Counted from the first letter of the stretch, positions 1-7,672 are shown. The stretch is DNA of 42,842 bases from Planctomycetaceae bacterium (GCA_024225195.1 JAAEMV010000118.1:1-42842); one strand, 5' to 3'. The notes: generated from the sequence alone by a model not told the origin. Numbers and translations: made by a program.

Positions 1-603
1 AACCAAGTACCCAAATACCTCAACCCGATCACCCGAATGAATTCCACTGGCTGATTCGTGAATCACGAGATCACAAAGGCCACTAACGTTTACCCACTTC
101 GCACCGTCTCTCAAACGAGTCACCTTCAACACTAAACGGGTCTTCATCTCCATTTCAGGGCGAGGTGCGAACGCCGCTTCGGAGACGACCCACATCGGCT
201 CCGAAATAACCTTCCCCTCAAGACAACAAGGGCTTGATACATCTGTGGCATAGCGGCCAATTTCATCGTGCGGAAACCAATTCCAACGTCCGTGATGCCA
301 AAAAGAACCGCCAAATAAAAACCCAACAAGAAGGATCGTCGAGGCGACCCTCTCGCGTCTGAATTCGGAACCGAATGAAAAGGAACACCAACGCCTTTTT
401 GGAAATCCCGGGAACCTCCAAACAAGGAACCAGCCAAACAAGCACAACCAAGACGAACAGAATGAGAAACGCCAATTAATGTCCCAAACTCGATCGAGCA
501 AAATACCAGCAGCAAACGCAACTGCAACGAGTAGCATTGGCTGATAGGCTGGCCGGCAGCGTGTTGCGGGAGGGTCAATTCTATCGGGATCTGACGAGTA
601 CAT
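1..603 (-). CDS. comEC: ComEC/Rec2-family DNA-uptake channel, N-terminal part (cut by window edge)
   Basis: This is an open frame with no stop from an ATG at 603 down to base 1, 201 codons, so the gene continues past the left edge. ComEC is the inner-membrane channel that passes single-stranded DNA into the cytoplasm during natural transformation. Seen: after about 20 residues comes a hydrophobic segment containing QPMLLVAVAFAAGILLDR, a typical ComEC opening, then two more membrane segments (about residues 43-56 and 81-94). A soluble DUF4131-like stretch follows, containing HDEIGRYA, SPCCLEGKVISEPM and SGDRVEVFGYLV. The start is chosen because GGTGGAG lies just upstream and an in-frame stop is only 14 codons further up. 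The DNA-transporting Competence domain and the metallo-beta-lactamase domain would lie outside the window. The family assignment is by recognition and is fairly secure; competence itself is not shown. Confidence 0.75.
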   Translation of the reverse strand, partial: MYSSDPDRIDPPATRCRPAYQPMLLVAVAFAAGILLDRVWDINWRFSFCSSWLCLFGWFLVWRFPGFPKRRWCSFSFGSEFRRERVASTILLVGFLFGGSFWHHGRWNWFPHDEIGRYATDVSSPCCLEGKVISEPMWVVSEAAFAPRPEMEMKTRLVLKVTRLRDGAKWVNVSGLCDLVIHESASGIHSGDRVEVFGYLV

Positions 604-894
604 GTCGACTCCACCGAGGACATCCAACTCTAGTTTCCGAACCAATTACACGACTAGAGAATAACACATCTGAAGCCAATCAGCGAAAGAGTGCTTGCAC
701 CAACGAATCCGCCAATAAACAACGCTTTACTCCGGACTTATCTCCACTCAATTGGTGATGATCTAGCTTTGGAATGAGAGAGTACTCCCATAGAGAACAG
801 CACTTTGTTCGCCGAAGTTCCGATCGTCACCCAAGATACCCTTCAGCAGTGCGAAGAAATGCAGTGCAAAGAAATTGAGAAGTTGGTGGGCGCA

Positions 895-937
895 TAAAAA
901 AAGTCACAGCATGTCGCTCCATCGTCATGCTATGACT
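895..937 (-). terminator. Rho-independent terminator, minus strand, no obvious gene in front
   Basis: Bases 902-913 and 926-937 form a 12-bp inverted repeat (one G-U pair) around a 12-base loop. On the minus strand the stem is followed directly by seven T (plus-strand A-run at 896-902). No matching T-run follows it on the plus strand, so it works for minus-strand transcription. The nearest minus-strand candidate is the doubtful small frame ending at 1207, 270 bases upstream, or a small RNA. Confidence 0.75.
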
Positions 938-982
938 CTATCCTGGCTGCGAAACAGTCCGTGTCTCGCCCTCCCGGCGTTT
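895..982 (-). ncRNA. Candidate small RNA ending at the 895-937 terminator
   Basis: Read on the minus strand, the 45 bases before the terminator form two more short hairpins, CGCC-GGGAG-GGCG and GG(A)CTG-TTTCG-CAGCC. Several GGA triplets lie in or near loops. A perfect TTGACA stands at 1010-1005, but the -10 at 15 to 17 bases from it is poor (TAGATC or GATCAA). No protein frame explains the terminator. The 5' end is a guess, no known RNA family is recognised, and a long 3' UTR of an upstream frame is an alternative. Confidence 0.3.
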
Positions 983-1206
983 TGATCTACCACCTTTATC
1001 GACTTGTCAAATCGCAAACCGTAAAAAATTTGCAGTAACTTCAACGGTTAATCCGCGTCCTTGTTACAAATTAACATGTTGGTTCCAGATCTAAGGACTA
1101 CAGAAAGATTTAGGTTTGAAGGGGAAGCCTATATTCGACTTCTCGGAGGACAAATTACCTCAAGCAGTACCTAAATCGTTATTTCTTCCCCACGCTTTTC
1201 TGCCCA

Positions 1207-1464
1207 CTAACCAGATCGGGCAATCTTCAATCCAATTTTGATCTCTCGGGTGTGCTCAATTTCACCCCAATTTATCCGCACTGGAGATTTCAAACGAGCT
1301 GCAGAACCAAAACGTTCAGACTTTAAAACTGGTTCGCTCAAAACATAACGACGCATCGGCAAGCTATTTATTTCCGCATAAAGATCCTCTATCCTGCTTC
1401 CGAGGGCAGTCCGGTTGCACCAAGGAGTGTGCAAAGTGCCTAGGAGAGGATGGATTCGTGCCAA
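1207..1464 (-). CDS. Possible small protein of unknown function
   Basis: This minus-strand frame would give 85 residues from a TTG start at 1464, or a shorter product from ATG 1357. It overlaps the GTG start of the divergent UvrC-like gene by seven bases. Nothing in it is recognised: it is basic, has no membrane segment, and ends GEIEHTREIKIGLKIARSG. The only support is that the opposite strand has no frame here and that a good minus-strand terminator lies downstream at 895-937. The upstream region needed for its promoter would lie inside the UvrC-like gene. It could well be a chance frame. Confidence 0.22.
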   Translation of the reverse strand: MARIHPLLGTLHTPWCNRTALGSRIEDLYAEINSLPMRRYVLSEPVLKSERFGSAARLKSPVRINWGEIEHTREIKIGLKIARSG

Positions 1465-2660
1465 AACTAATAGAACATCAAATCCCCAACTTCAATGGAT
1501 TTGGGGCTTCGATCTTGGCCCAGCAAACAAGAGGTCGCATTAAACGGCACCGACTCCCCGGCGACAGAATGCAGGCGAGAGCACTTTTGCACGACCACTG
1601 CCCGTTGACCCCAGGGGTGTACGGGTGGCTCGATGACCGAAATCAGCTTTGCTACGTTGGTAAATCAAAGTCACTTCGGAAACGATTGCTTTCGTATTTC
1701 TCGAAAACGCCAGTCGACAAAAAAGCAGCAAGAATTCGGCAACACAGCCAAAAACTTGTCTGGGAACCAATCTCCAATGAACTTCTCGCATTGATTCGAG
1801 AACAAGAACTTATCTATCGGTGGCGTCCTGAGTTTAATACGCAGGGGCAACCTACCAAGCGGCAACCCGCCTTTATCTGCATTGGCGGGGGAATGGCACC
1901 CAACGCATTTTTCACGAGACGCCTGACCGACAAATCCGAATTGTCTTTCGGGCCAATCGCAGGTACTGGACGTCTTCGCTCAGCCGTCGAGACAATCAAT
2001 CAGTGTTTTCAGCTGCGAGATTGCCCCGATAAAATTAAATTCAAATTTAATAATCAACTGACTCTATTTGAGAATCCCATCACCGCTCAGTGTATTCGTT
2101 TCGAACTGGGAACGTGTCCAGCACCATGCGCTGCCCAGTGCAGTTCCCGCACCTACCAAGCTAACGTTGATCATGCCCGTCAATTCATCCTTGGCAAGGA
2201 TCGATCTATTCTCACGAGATTAGATCAACAAATGCAGAAAGCCTCCGGCAGCCAGTCTTTTGAAAAAGCGGCAATTCTCAGAGACCATATCTCTAACCTT
2301 AACTGGCTCGATCGGCGGATGTCGGCACTTCGCAATGCTCAAGAATCTTATAACGGTGTTCTGCCAATTGAAGCCAGAAAAAATCGCGAGGCATGGCTTT
2401 TCCTCAAAGGTGGACAACTCATCGGTAGCACCGTTGCCCCAGACACGGAAGAACGCGCGATTGCGACAATCAAGCGACTTACCGAGGTCTCACTTGCCGA
2501 AAAACCCATTCCCGAAAATTTAATGGAAATGAATCTCCAACTCATTCTGATCGCTTGGTTCCGGAAGCACCCCCAACTCAAAAATTCACTGATTCCCTTT
2601 GGCGATGCGGTCGATATCTGTGAGAAGCGGTTAGATGGCGGTTTTCTTAAGACTGCCTAA
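1458..2660 (+). CDS. UvrC-like GIY-YIG nuclease lacking the C-terminal endonuclease half
   Basis: This 400-residue protein resembles the N-terminal half of UvrC, which makes the 3' incision in nucleotide excision repair. Seen: a GIY-YIG domain (G-V-Y at 53-55, Y-V-G at 66-68, basic residues 74-76, E115/E117, N127). A cysteine cluster follows (C189, C212, C220, C224) whose C-x7-C-x3-C core matches the UvrC iron-sulfur ligands (FELGTCPAPC). A UvrB-binding UVR-type helix pair lies near 255-285 (FEKAAILRDHI). Full UvrC is about 600 residues with an RNase H-like nuclease and helix-hairpin-helix domains; these are absent and about 120 unassigned residues end the protein. The start is GTG 1458 preceded by AGGAGAGGA; ATG 1569 is an alternative. 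It stands alone and is closed by the terminator at 2702. It may be a Cho-like backup nuclease. Confidence 0.8.
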   Translation: MPKLIEHQIPNFNGFGASILAQQTRGRIKRHRLPGDRMQARALLHDHCPLTPGVYGWLDDRNQLCYVGKSKSLRKRLLSYFSKTPVDKKAARIRQHSQKLVWEPISNELLALIREQELIYRWRPEFNTQGQPTKRQPAFICIGGGMAPNAFFTRRLTDKSELSFGPIAGTGRLRSAVETINQCFQLRDCPDKIKFKFNNQLTLFENPITAQCIRFELGTCPAPCAAQCSSRTYQANVDHARQFILGKDRSILTRLDQQMQKASGSQSFEKAAILRDHISNLNWLDRRMSALRNAQESYNGVLPIEARKNREAWLFLKGGQLIGSTVAPDTEERAIATIKRLTEVSLAEKPIPENLMEMNLQLILIAWFRKHPQLKNSLIPFGDAVDICEKRLDGGFLKTA

Positions 2661-2701
2661 CACGCAGCCCAAACTAGCTAAGTTCGCTCAAATGAATGGC
2701 G

Positions 2702-2725
2702 AAAAACCCTAAAAGAAGGGTTTTT
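2702..2725 (+). terminator. Terminator after the UvrC-like gene
   Basis: AAAAACCC (2702-2709) pairs with GGGTTTTT (2718-2725) across an eight-base loop. The T-run is part of the stem, so it may act in both directions. It separates the UvrC-like gene from rpmB. Confidence 0.75.
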
Positions 2726-2751
2726 GCAGTAAAATACTGCTATTTATGCCG

Positions 2752-2779
2752 TTGAACAATCGAGCCGAATTGCTATACT
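2752..2779 (+). promoter_or_regulatory. Sigma-70-type promoter of rpmB
   Basis: TTGAAC (2752-2757) and TATACT (2774-2779) are separated by 16 bases and lie just after the previous terminator. This would give a leader of about 55 bases before rpmB. Confidence 0.6.
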
Positions 2780-2839
2780 GCGTAGCTAACTTTTAGTATC
2801 TAAATCTGAAAATTTGATCGATTTTTAACGGACAAAGTC

Positions 2840-3100
2840 ATGGCTCGCGTTTGTGAAGTATGTGGAAAAGGCCCTCAAATGGGCAATCGTGTCGAAACGC
2901 GTGGTAAAGCCAAGTATCTCGGTGGTGTCGGTACCAAAAAGACCGGAATTACTCGTCGGCAGTTCCGTCCCAACCTGCAAAAAGTTCGAACTGCGATCCC
3001 CGGTGGCGGAACCAAAACTCTCAAAGTTTGCGTTCAGTGCATCCGTAGTGGAGCGATTCGAAAAGCAGTCAAGCAAAAGCCATTCAAATTACCCTCGTAA
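2840..3100 (+). CDS. rpmB: 50S ribosomal protein bL28
   Basis: The 86-residue product is the large-subunit ribosomal protein L28, which binds 23S rRNA. It begins MARVCEVCGKGPQMGNRV and contains the family core ITRRQFRPNLQKVR (37-50). Two Cys pairs (C5/C8 and C64/C67) form the zinc-ribbon version of L28. The start is ATG 2840 with weak GGA upstream. It is a single-gene unit with its own promoter and is unrelated to its neighbours in function. The overlapping frame at 2853-3116 is a shadow. Confidence 0.97.
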   Translation: MARVCEVCGKGPQMGNRVETRGKAKYLGGVGTKKTGITRRQFRPNLQKVRTAIPGGGTKTLKVCVQCIRSGAIRKAVKQKPFKLPS

Positions 3101-3172
3101 TTGCTCTCTGGTTTAAGCCGTTTTAGCTAAGCTCTGTCTAGATTAGCGCAAACACCTTTTCGCAAACCTAGT

Positions 3173-3200
3173 TTTGTTCCTCAGATCGAAACGCTATGCT
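3173..3200 (+). promoter_or_regulatory. Possible promoter of gatCAB
   Basis: TTTGTT (3173-3178) and TATGCT (3195-3200) with a 16-base spacer lie in the 193-base gap before gatC. The hexamers match the consensus only partly, so this is a weak call. Confidence 0.3.
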
Positions 3201-3293
3201 TAGGCTTGCCAAGGCGGTCCTTGAATTGTTATCGAACAAGGTTTCCGCTCCGCGTACTGTCACAAGCTGACCTTTGATCCCGTGGATTCTCTT

Positions 3294-3602
3294 ATGTCCG
3301 AGACACCTGAGCAACCAACCGTTAATCAAGTTGCAAGGCTTGCACGGATACACCTCGACGACCAGCAACTAACGTCTTCGGGCGAAAAACTGGAACAGAT
3401 CCTCGAGTTTGTTAGCCAGTTGGAACAGGTTGAGCTTCCCAAGGACGTCGAACCTTTTTTCGGAGCCATCGAATCGGTGAATGCGATTCGAGAGGATAAC
3501 CTTCAGACGAGTGTCCCCCGCGAAAAAATCTTAGATAACGCTCCTGAATCGGATGGAGAATTCTATTTGGTTCCTCCCGTTTTTCGAAACACGGATTCGT
3601 AA
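3294..3602 (+). CDS. gatC: Asp/Glu-tRNA amidotransferase subunit C
   Basis: GatC (102 residues) is the small clamp subunit that wraps around GatA and GatB in the GatCAB complex. The complex converts mischarged Glu-tRNA(Gln) or Asp-tRNA(Asn) to Gln-tRNA or Asn-tRNA. Seen: the family N-terminus VNQVARLARIHLDD and the helix LEQILEFVSQLEQVEL, with the following EPFFGAIESVNAIREDNLQ linker and a conserved end region with REKILDNAPESDGEFYLVPPV. ATG 3294 is preferred over the in-frame GTG at 3282. It is the first gene of gatC-gatA-gatB; gatA starts 37 bases later. Presence of gatCAB implies the indirect route for at least one of the two amide tRNAs. Confidence 0.95.
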   Translation: MSETPEQPTVNQVARLARIHLDDQQLTSSGEKLEQILEFVSQLEQVELPKDVEPFFGAIESVNAIREDNLQTSVPREKILDNAPESDGEFYLVPPVFRNTDS

Positions 3603-3639
3603 TCTAAGAATTGGACTTTCCATTTAACTGGACCAACAC

Positions 3640-5112
3640 ATGACTCTTTCAGCTTTGAATGCTGACGTAATCGTCGACCAACTCAACGCTGGAGAAGTCA
3701 CGGCAACTGACTGTGTTCAGCATTTCCTCGATCGCATCCAAATTCACAATGCAGAGTTGAATGCATTCATCCGTGTATCCGAATCCGCACTTGAGCAGGC
3801 CGAAGCGATCGACCAACGGAGAAAATCCGGTGAATCCTTAGGCTCTCTCGCAGGTCTCCCGATTGCCATTAAAGACGGGATTTGCGTTTCCGGACAACCG
3901 ACGACTGCGGGATCGAAAATGCTGGAAAATTTTTCGCCTCCCTACGATGCAACTATCGTCGAACGACTTAAGTCTGCCGACGCGATCATTATCGGCAAAA
4001 CAAATATGGACGAGTTTGCGATGGGCAGCTCTACCGAAAATTCTTTTTTCGGACCAACCAACAACCCTTGGGCAACCAACCGCGTTCCGGGCGGCTCAAG
4101 TGGAGGCTCTGCAGCCTGTGTTGCTGCTCGGTTAGCCCCCGTCGCGATTGGTTCTGATACAGGTGGCTCGATTCGCCAACCGGCCTCGTTCTGTGGAATC
4201 ACCGGCCTAAAGCCTACCTACGGAAGAGTCAGTCGTTATGGATTGATTGCCTTTGCGAGTAGCCTCGATCAAATTGGTCCCATGACACGGACCGCAAAAG
4301 AATCAGCGCTGCTGATGTCGGTCATCGCAGGATTCGATCCACGTGACTCAACTTCCTCCAAAGAGCAAGTCTCAGATTTCTTGACTGGCCTTGAAACTCC
4401 ACTGGCGGGCCTGCGAATTGGAGTCTGTCGAGACCATTTGAACGAAGGACTCGACGTAGAGGTCAAAACAAAAATCAACGATGCCATTTCCGTGTTCAAG
4501 CAACTTGGGGCGAACATCGAAGAAATTGAGCTACCGCAGACAAAGTCGGCTATTGCAGCCTACTACATTATTGCGCCGTGCGAAGCTTCAAGTAATTTGG
4601 CACGCTACGATGGCGTCCGGTATACCTTTCGGGCACAGGCGAATGACCTGGAAGAAATGTATCGCAACACGCGGGGACAAGGGTTTGGCGACGAAGTCAA
4701 ACAACGGATCATGCTGGGAACCTACGCCCTGAGCTCGGGCTATTATGAAGCCTACTATTTAAAGGCTTCGAAAGTTCGACGCATGATCAAACAAGACTAC
4801 GACGAAGCATTTAAAAAGGTTGACCTAATTTTGGGGCCAACAACGCCAACTCCCGCATTCAAACTGGGACAACACACGCAGGATCCTCTCGCGATGTATC
4901 TCGCAGACATCTATACCGTCTCGGCCAATTTAGCTGGAATCCCTGCCATTTCGGTTCCTGTCGAACCATCGAGCACTGGACTGCCAATTGGACTCCAATT
5001 GCAAGGGCGAGCATTCGAGGAAAACACCTTATTACGAGCCGCTCATCAATTTCAAAACGAAACACTTTGGCATACGGCGAGCCCCTCGGAGCCATGGAGG
5101 ACACAGTCTTGA
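3640..5112 (+). CDS. gatA: Asp/Glu-tRNA amidotransferase subunit A (amidase)
   Basis: This 490-residue protein is the glutaminase subunit that releases ammonia from glutamine for transfer to the aminoacyl-tRNA. It has the amidase-signature fold with the Ser-cisSer-Lys triad visible as K78 (PIAIKDG), S153 (GGSSGGSAA) and the nucleophile S177 (GSDTGGSIRQPAS). Length is normal for GatA. The region GLKPTYGRVSRYGLIAFASS is also a family hallmark. The stop (TGA 5110-5112) overlaps the start of gatB, which suggests translational coupling. The assignment is secure. Confidence 0.97.
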   Translation: MTLSALNADVIVDQLNAGEVTATDCVQHFLDRIQIHNAELNAFIRVSESALEQAEAIDQRRKSGESLGSLAGLPIAIKDGICVSGQPTTAGSKMLENFSPPYDATIVERLKSADAIIIGKTNMDEFAMGSSTENSFFGPTNNPWATNRVPGGSSGGSAACVAARLAPVAIGSDTGGSIRQPASFCGITGLKPTYGRVSRYGLIAFASSLDQIGPMTRTAKESALLMSVIAGFDPRDSTSSKEQVSDFLTGLETPLAGLRIGVCRDHLNEGLDVEVKTKINDAISVFKQLGANIEEIELPQTKSAIAAYYIIAPCEASSNLARYDGVRYTFRAQANDLEEMYRNTRGQGFGDEVKQRIMLGTYALSSGYYEAYYLKASKVRRMIKQDYDEAFKKVDLILGPTTPTPAFKLGQHTQDPLAMYLADIYTVSANLAGIPAISVPVEPSSTGLPIGLQLQGRAFEENTLLRAAHQFQNETLWHTASPSEPWRTQS

Positions 5113-6620
5113 ACCCCACTTCCAGCCCACAATCGAGCAACCGTCGCGCAGTGCGATTTGACGACGCCCAAATTATTATTGGTCTCGAAGTCCACGTTCA
5201 GCTCGATACAGATTCCAAATTATTTTGTGGATGCTCCACTCGTTTCGGGGAAGCGGCTAATTCCCAAACCTGCGTTGTTTGCACCGGCATGCCCGGCGCG
5301 CTTCCAGTTATCAACCAACGAGCCTTGGAACTGTCTATCCGTGCGGGACTCTCGCTCAACTGCCAGATCGCTCGCTCCACGAAATGGGACCGTAAAAACT
5401 ACTTCTATCCGGATCTCCCCAAGGGCTATCAGATCAGTCAATTCGACCAACCCATTTGCGGACCGGGCCATCTCGACATTGAGACTTCAGACGCGACTGG
5501 CCAAGCCAGGCGAATTCGAATCGAACGAGCACATCTGGAAGAAGACGCCGGAAAAAGCATCCACGACGAATCGAGCCGTAGACAAGACTCAAAAATTGAC
5601 CTCAACCGAACGGGAACTCCACTACTGGAAATTGTCACTCAACCTGATATCAGGACCGCTGCTGAGGCAAAAGCGTTTCTCTCCGAACTGAAACTTATCT
5701 TAAATTACATTGACGTCTCTGATTGCAACATGCAGCAAGGCAATTTGCGTTGCGACGCGAATGTTAACCTGCATATCCCACTTGGTGACGAGCAAATTGC
5801 AACTCCGATCGTAGAAATTAAAAACCTCAACAGCTTTCGAGCAGTCGAGCGATCAATCACACATGAAGCCCAACGGCAGTTTGAAGCCTGGCAAGAACAT
5901 GGCCTCACCATCGCTGACGCTCCTAAACAAACTCGCGGCTGGAACGATCACACCCAAACGACAACTCTTCAACGAGAAAAAGAAGATTCCGCTGACTATC
6001 GATACTTCCCAGACCCAGATCTCATCGCGGTAAAAATCGAAGAATCACAAATTCAAGAAATTGAATCGCAACTGGAGCAACTACCTGCGGACTTACGCAA
6101 GCTACTTGCTGAACAATACAATTTAAAATCCGCAGATGCGTCCGTAATTGTCTCTCAGGGCAGGGGAGTGGTGGACTACTTCTTAAAAGTCGCCGACGGT
6201 TGCGAGGATAGCAAAATCGCAAACAACTGGATTGGCCAAGAAGTCCTTCGCCAACTCAATGAATCAAACCAAACCATTGAGCAGTACCCAGTTTCTCCTC
6301 AGCAATTTACCGATCTATTAAAATTAGTCATCGCCGGAACACTCGACCAAACTCGTGGCAAGGAAGTACTCAATGCGATGGTTGCAGATTGTATTTCGCC
6401 CGAGGAAGCCGTTCAACAACTGGGTATCAAACCCGTCGACAACAATGAACTTGTTTCTCTTTGCGAAAAATTAATCGATGAGAACCAAGACGTGGTTGAA
6501 CAAATTCAATCTGGAAATGGAAAAGCAATCGGGATGCTGATTGGTAAAGCAAGAAAAATAAACCCCAATGCCAACCCGGGATTAGTCAAAGCAATGCTTT
6601 CAAAAATGATCTCCGCGTAA
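5109..6620 (+). CDS. gatB: Asp/Glu-tRNA amidotransferase subunit B
   Basis: GatB (503 residues from TTG 5109) binds the mischarged tRNA and phosphorylates and amidates the side-chain carboxylate with ammonia channelled from GatA. Seen: IIIGLEVHVQLDTDSKLFCG at the start of the catalytic cradle domain, Cys residues in FCGC and QTCVVCTG that fit the zinc site, KGYQISQFDQPI, and IEIKNLNSFRAVE-type motifs. A C-terminal GatB/YqeY tRNA-binding helical domain runs from about residue 350. The start TTG 5109 overlaps the gatA stop and has GGAGG (5096-5100) eight bases upstream. ATG 5094 is an in-frame alternative whose upstream spacing is poor. Either start gives a normal protein. Confidence 0.96.
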   Translation: MNPTSSPQSSNRRAVRFDDAQIIIGLEVHVQLDTDSKLFCGCSTRFGEAANSQTCVVCTGMPGALPVINQRALELSIRAGLSLNCQIARSTKWDRKNYFYPDLPKGYQISQFDQPICGPGHLDIETSDATGQARRIRIERAHLEEDAGKSIHDESSRRQDSKIDLNRTGTPLLEIVTQPDIRTAAEAKAFLSELKLILNYIDVSDCNMQQGNLRCDANVNLHIPLGDEQIATPIVEIKNLNSFRAVERSITHEAQRQFEAWQEHGLTIADAPKQTRGWNDHTQTTTLQREKEDSADYRYFPDPDLIAVKIEESQIQEIESQLEQLPADLRKLLAEQYNLKSADASVIVSQGRGVVDYFLKVADGCEDSKIANNWIGQEVLRQLNESNQTIEQYPVSPQQFTDLLKLVIAGTLDQTRGKEVLNAMVADCISPEEAVQQLGIKPVDNNELVSLCEKLIDENQDVVEQIQSGNGKAIGMLIGKARKINPNANPGLVKAMLSKMISA

Positions 6621-6741
6621 TTTTTTCATTTCCAAAATTTACTCCTTGTGTGAACCGCCTCGCTCACTCGAGCCGCCGATGCCTGCCCGTGCAATAATTT
6701 TGTTAGTGCCATCTTTTAATGAACACTGGAGTCTATCCCGG

Positions 6742-6770
6742 TTGCGACATTCATAATTTTGCTGTTATCT
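6742..6770 (+). promoter_or_regulatory. Possible promoter before the SAM-hydrolase-like gene
   Basis: TTGCGA (6742-6747) and TTATCT (6765-6770) are 17 bases apart in the gap after gatB, about 80 bases before the TTG start at 6854. Confidence 0.4.
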
Positions 6771-6853
6771 TTTACAGCCGAATCGCACAACCGCTGGGTT
6801 GGCGATCACGTCGGATCGCATTAACTGTATCTCAAATACTCTGGAGAATTACA

Positions 6854-7141
6854 TTGTCGAATTTGATGGAAGGACAGGTCGCTTCCGTGAACGCACACGG
6901 AGATCTGGTGACTGATATCTCAATCGAACAAATCGCACATGTCCCCCGAGACGAGTCCGTCCGTATCAATTTTGGGGGACACGAGACGATCGGTCTTTAC
7001 CCTGACCCACATGACCAGCCTGCAGCGACGATGGTTGCAAAGCTGAGCGACTCAGGTTTCCTAGAAGTCGGAATCGTCGGCATTAGCTTGAGCGAAATGT
7101 TGGGAATCAAAGTAGGAGAGCCAGTTAAGATTGAGTGGTAA
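6854..7141 (+). CDS. Stand-alone C-terminal domain of the SAM hydroxide adenosyltransferase (DUF62) family
   Basis: The 95-residue product matches the C-terminal beta-barrel domain of SAM hydroxide adenosyltransferases (DUF62), relatives of the SAM-dependent chlorinase/fluorinase. Seen: EGQVASVNAHGDLVTDIS (like the family's G-x-V-x-x-x-D-x-x-G-N-L-x-T-N-I), then SDSGFLEVGIVGISLSEMLG (like SSGYLEIAVNGGSA) and IKVGEPVKIEW. The N-terminal domain that holds most of the catalytic centre is missing, and nothing upstream resembles it. The start is TTG 6854, with GGAG (6843-6846) seven bases upstream. A longer open frame back to 6719 lacks homology. With half the fold absent, enzymatic activity is doubtful; a ligand-binding role is possible. 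Confidence 0.6.
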   Translation: MSNLMEGQVASVNAHGDLVTDISIEQIAHVPRDESVRINFGGHETIGLYPDPHDQPAATMVAKLSDSGFLEVGIVGISLSEMLGIKVGEPVKIEW

Positions 7142-7213
7142 CTCTGCCCGGTCCCGACTGCCCAGTTCCGCTTGCTTGCAGCGAGGCAACACCTGAGAAC
7201 CTCTAAGTGGAGA

Positions 7214-7672
7214 TCAACGCTTAGCTTGCTTTATTCCTTGATTGCGGGCTTCACAGGCAAGACGGTACGCCTCTTCTTCTCCATGACGATGAATTGAAAA
7301 AGACCGAGTTCGCCGACGTCCGTGGCCATCGGTCCACTGAGCAATCCAATACCAATAGGAGTAATCAAACTCACCACGCCGGTCCGTTTGCTCATGAAGT
7401 CGAATCCCAACCTGTCCAGAACGGTTTCGAGCCGAAGGTTTAGCAGCCAAATCCTTCACAGAATAGCGTTTATATCTTTGATCGATCTCGTCGCGAAAAA
7501 CTTTAGCTGACTGCAACGCTAATCGCTTCCCACCGTGGCTCAGATCTGAAAAGTACTTTGAAAAACGCTCTCCTCGCCGCTGGATCCGAACTTCCCAGCC
7601 ACCGTAAATTTTCCGGCCCTCGCCCGGCACTTCAATTCTCGCAATATTACGCCGAGGATTTTTTCGTGCCAT
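7214..7672 (-). CDS. Two-repeat AP2-domain protein
   Basis: This 152-residue basic protein carries two AP2/ERF-like beta-sheet repeats. The first spans about 24-63 (GGWEVRIQRRGERFSKYFSD then GGKRLALQSAKVFRDE). The second spans about 87-143 (QVGIRLHEQ, YWYWIAQWTD, GRRRTRSFSIHRHGEEEAY). AP2 repeats bind DNA; in bacteria they are often fused to HNH nucleases or found free-standing, as here. No nuclease motif is present. ATG 7672 is preferred because homology starts just after it; a TTG at 7792 would add 40 residues of no visible homology. It converges with the DUF62-like gene and lies upstream of no obvious target. A DNA-binding or regulatory role is inferred from the fold only. Confidence 0.6.
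   Translation of the reverse strand: MARKNPRRNIARIEVPGEGRKIYGGWEVRIQRRGERFSKYFSDLSHGGKRLALQSAKVFRDEIDQRYKRYSVKDLAAKPSARNRSGQVGIRLHEQTDRRGEFDYSYWYWIAQWTDGHGRRRTRSFSIHRHGEEEAYRLACEARNQGIKQAKR

Larger units (their letters stand above)
604..1206. other. Intergenic region upstream of comEC
   Basis: No convincing protein gene is seen here. Frames on both strands are broken by frequent stops. The stretch next to comEC (604-760) presumably holds its promoter, but I find no good pair of hexamers. The clear structure is the minus-strand terminator at 895-937, described separately, together with possible small-RNA sequence just upstream of it. Confidence 0.5.

Noticed and set aside
144-623. Minus-strand 159-codon frame and an overlapping 70-codon frame (263-475)
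   Set aside because: Both are out-of-frame readings of the comEC start. The frame open to base 1 gives a recognisable ComEC sequence, and these give none.
537-758. Plus-strand 73-codon frame
   Set aside because: It overlaps the comEC start region on the opposite strand and has no recognisable content.
5158-5691. Plus-strand 177-codon frame
   Set aside because: It lies fully inside gatB in another frame and has low-complexity, shadow-like sequence.
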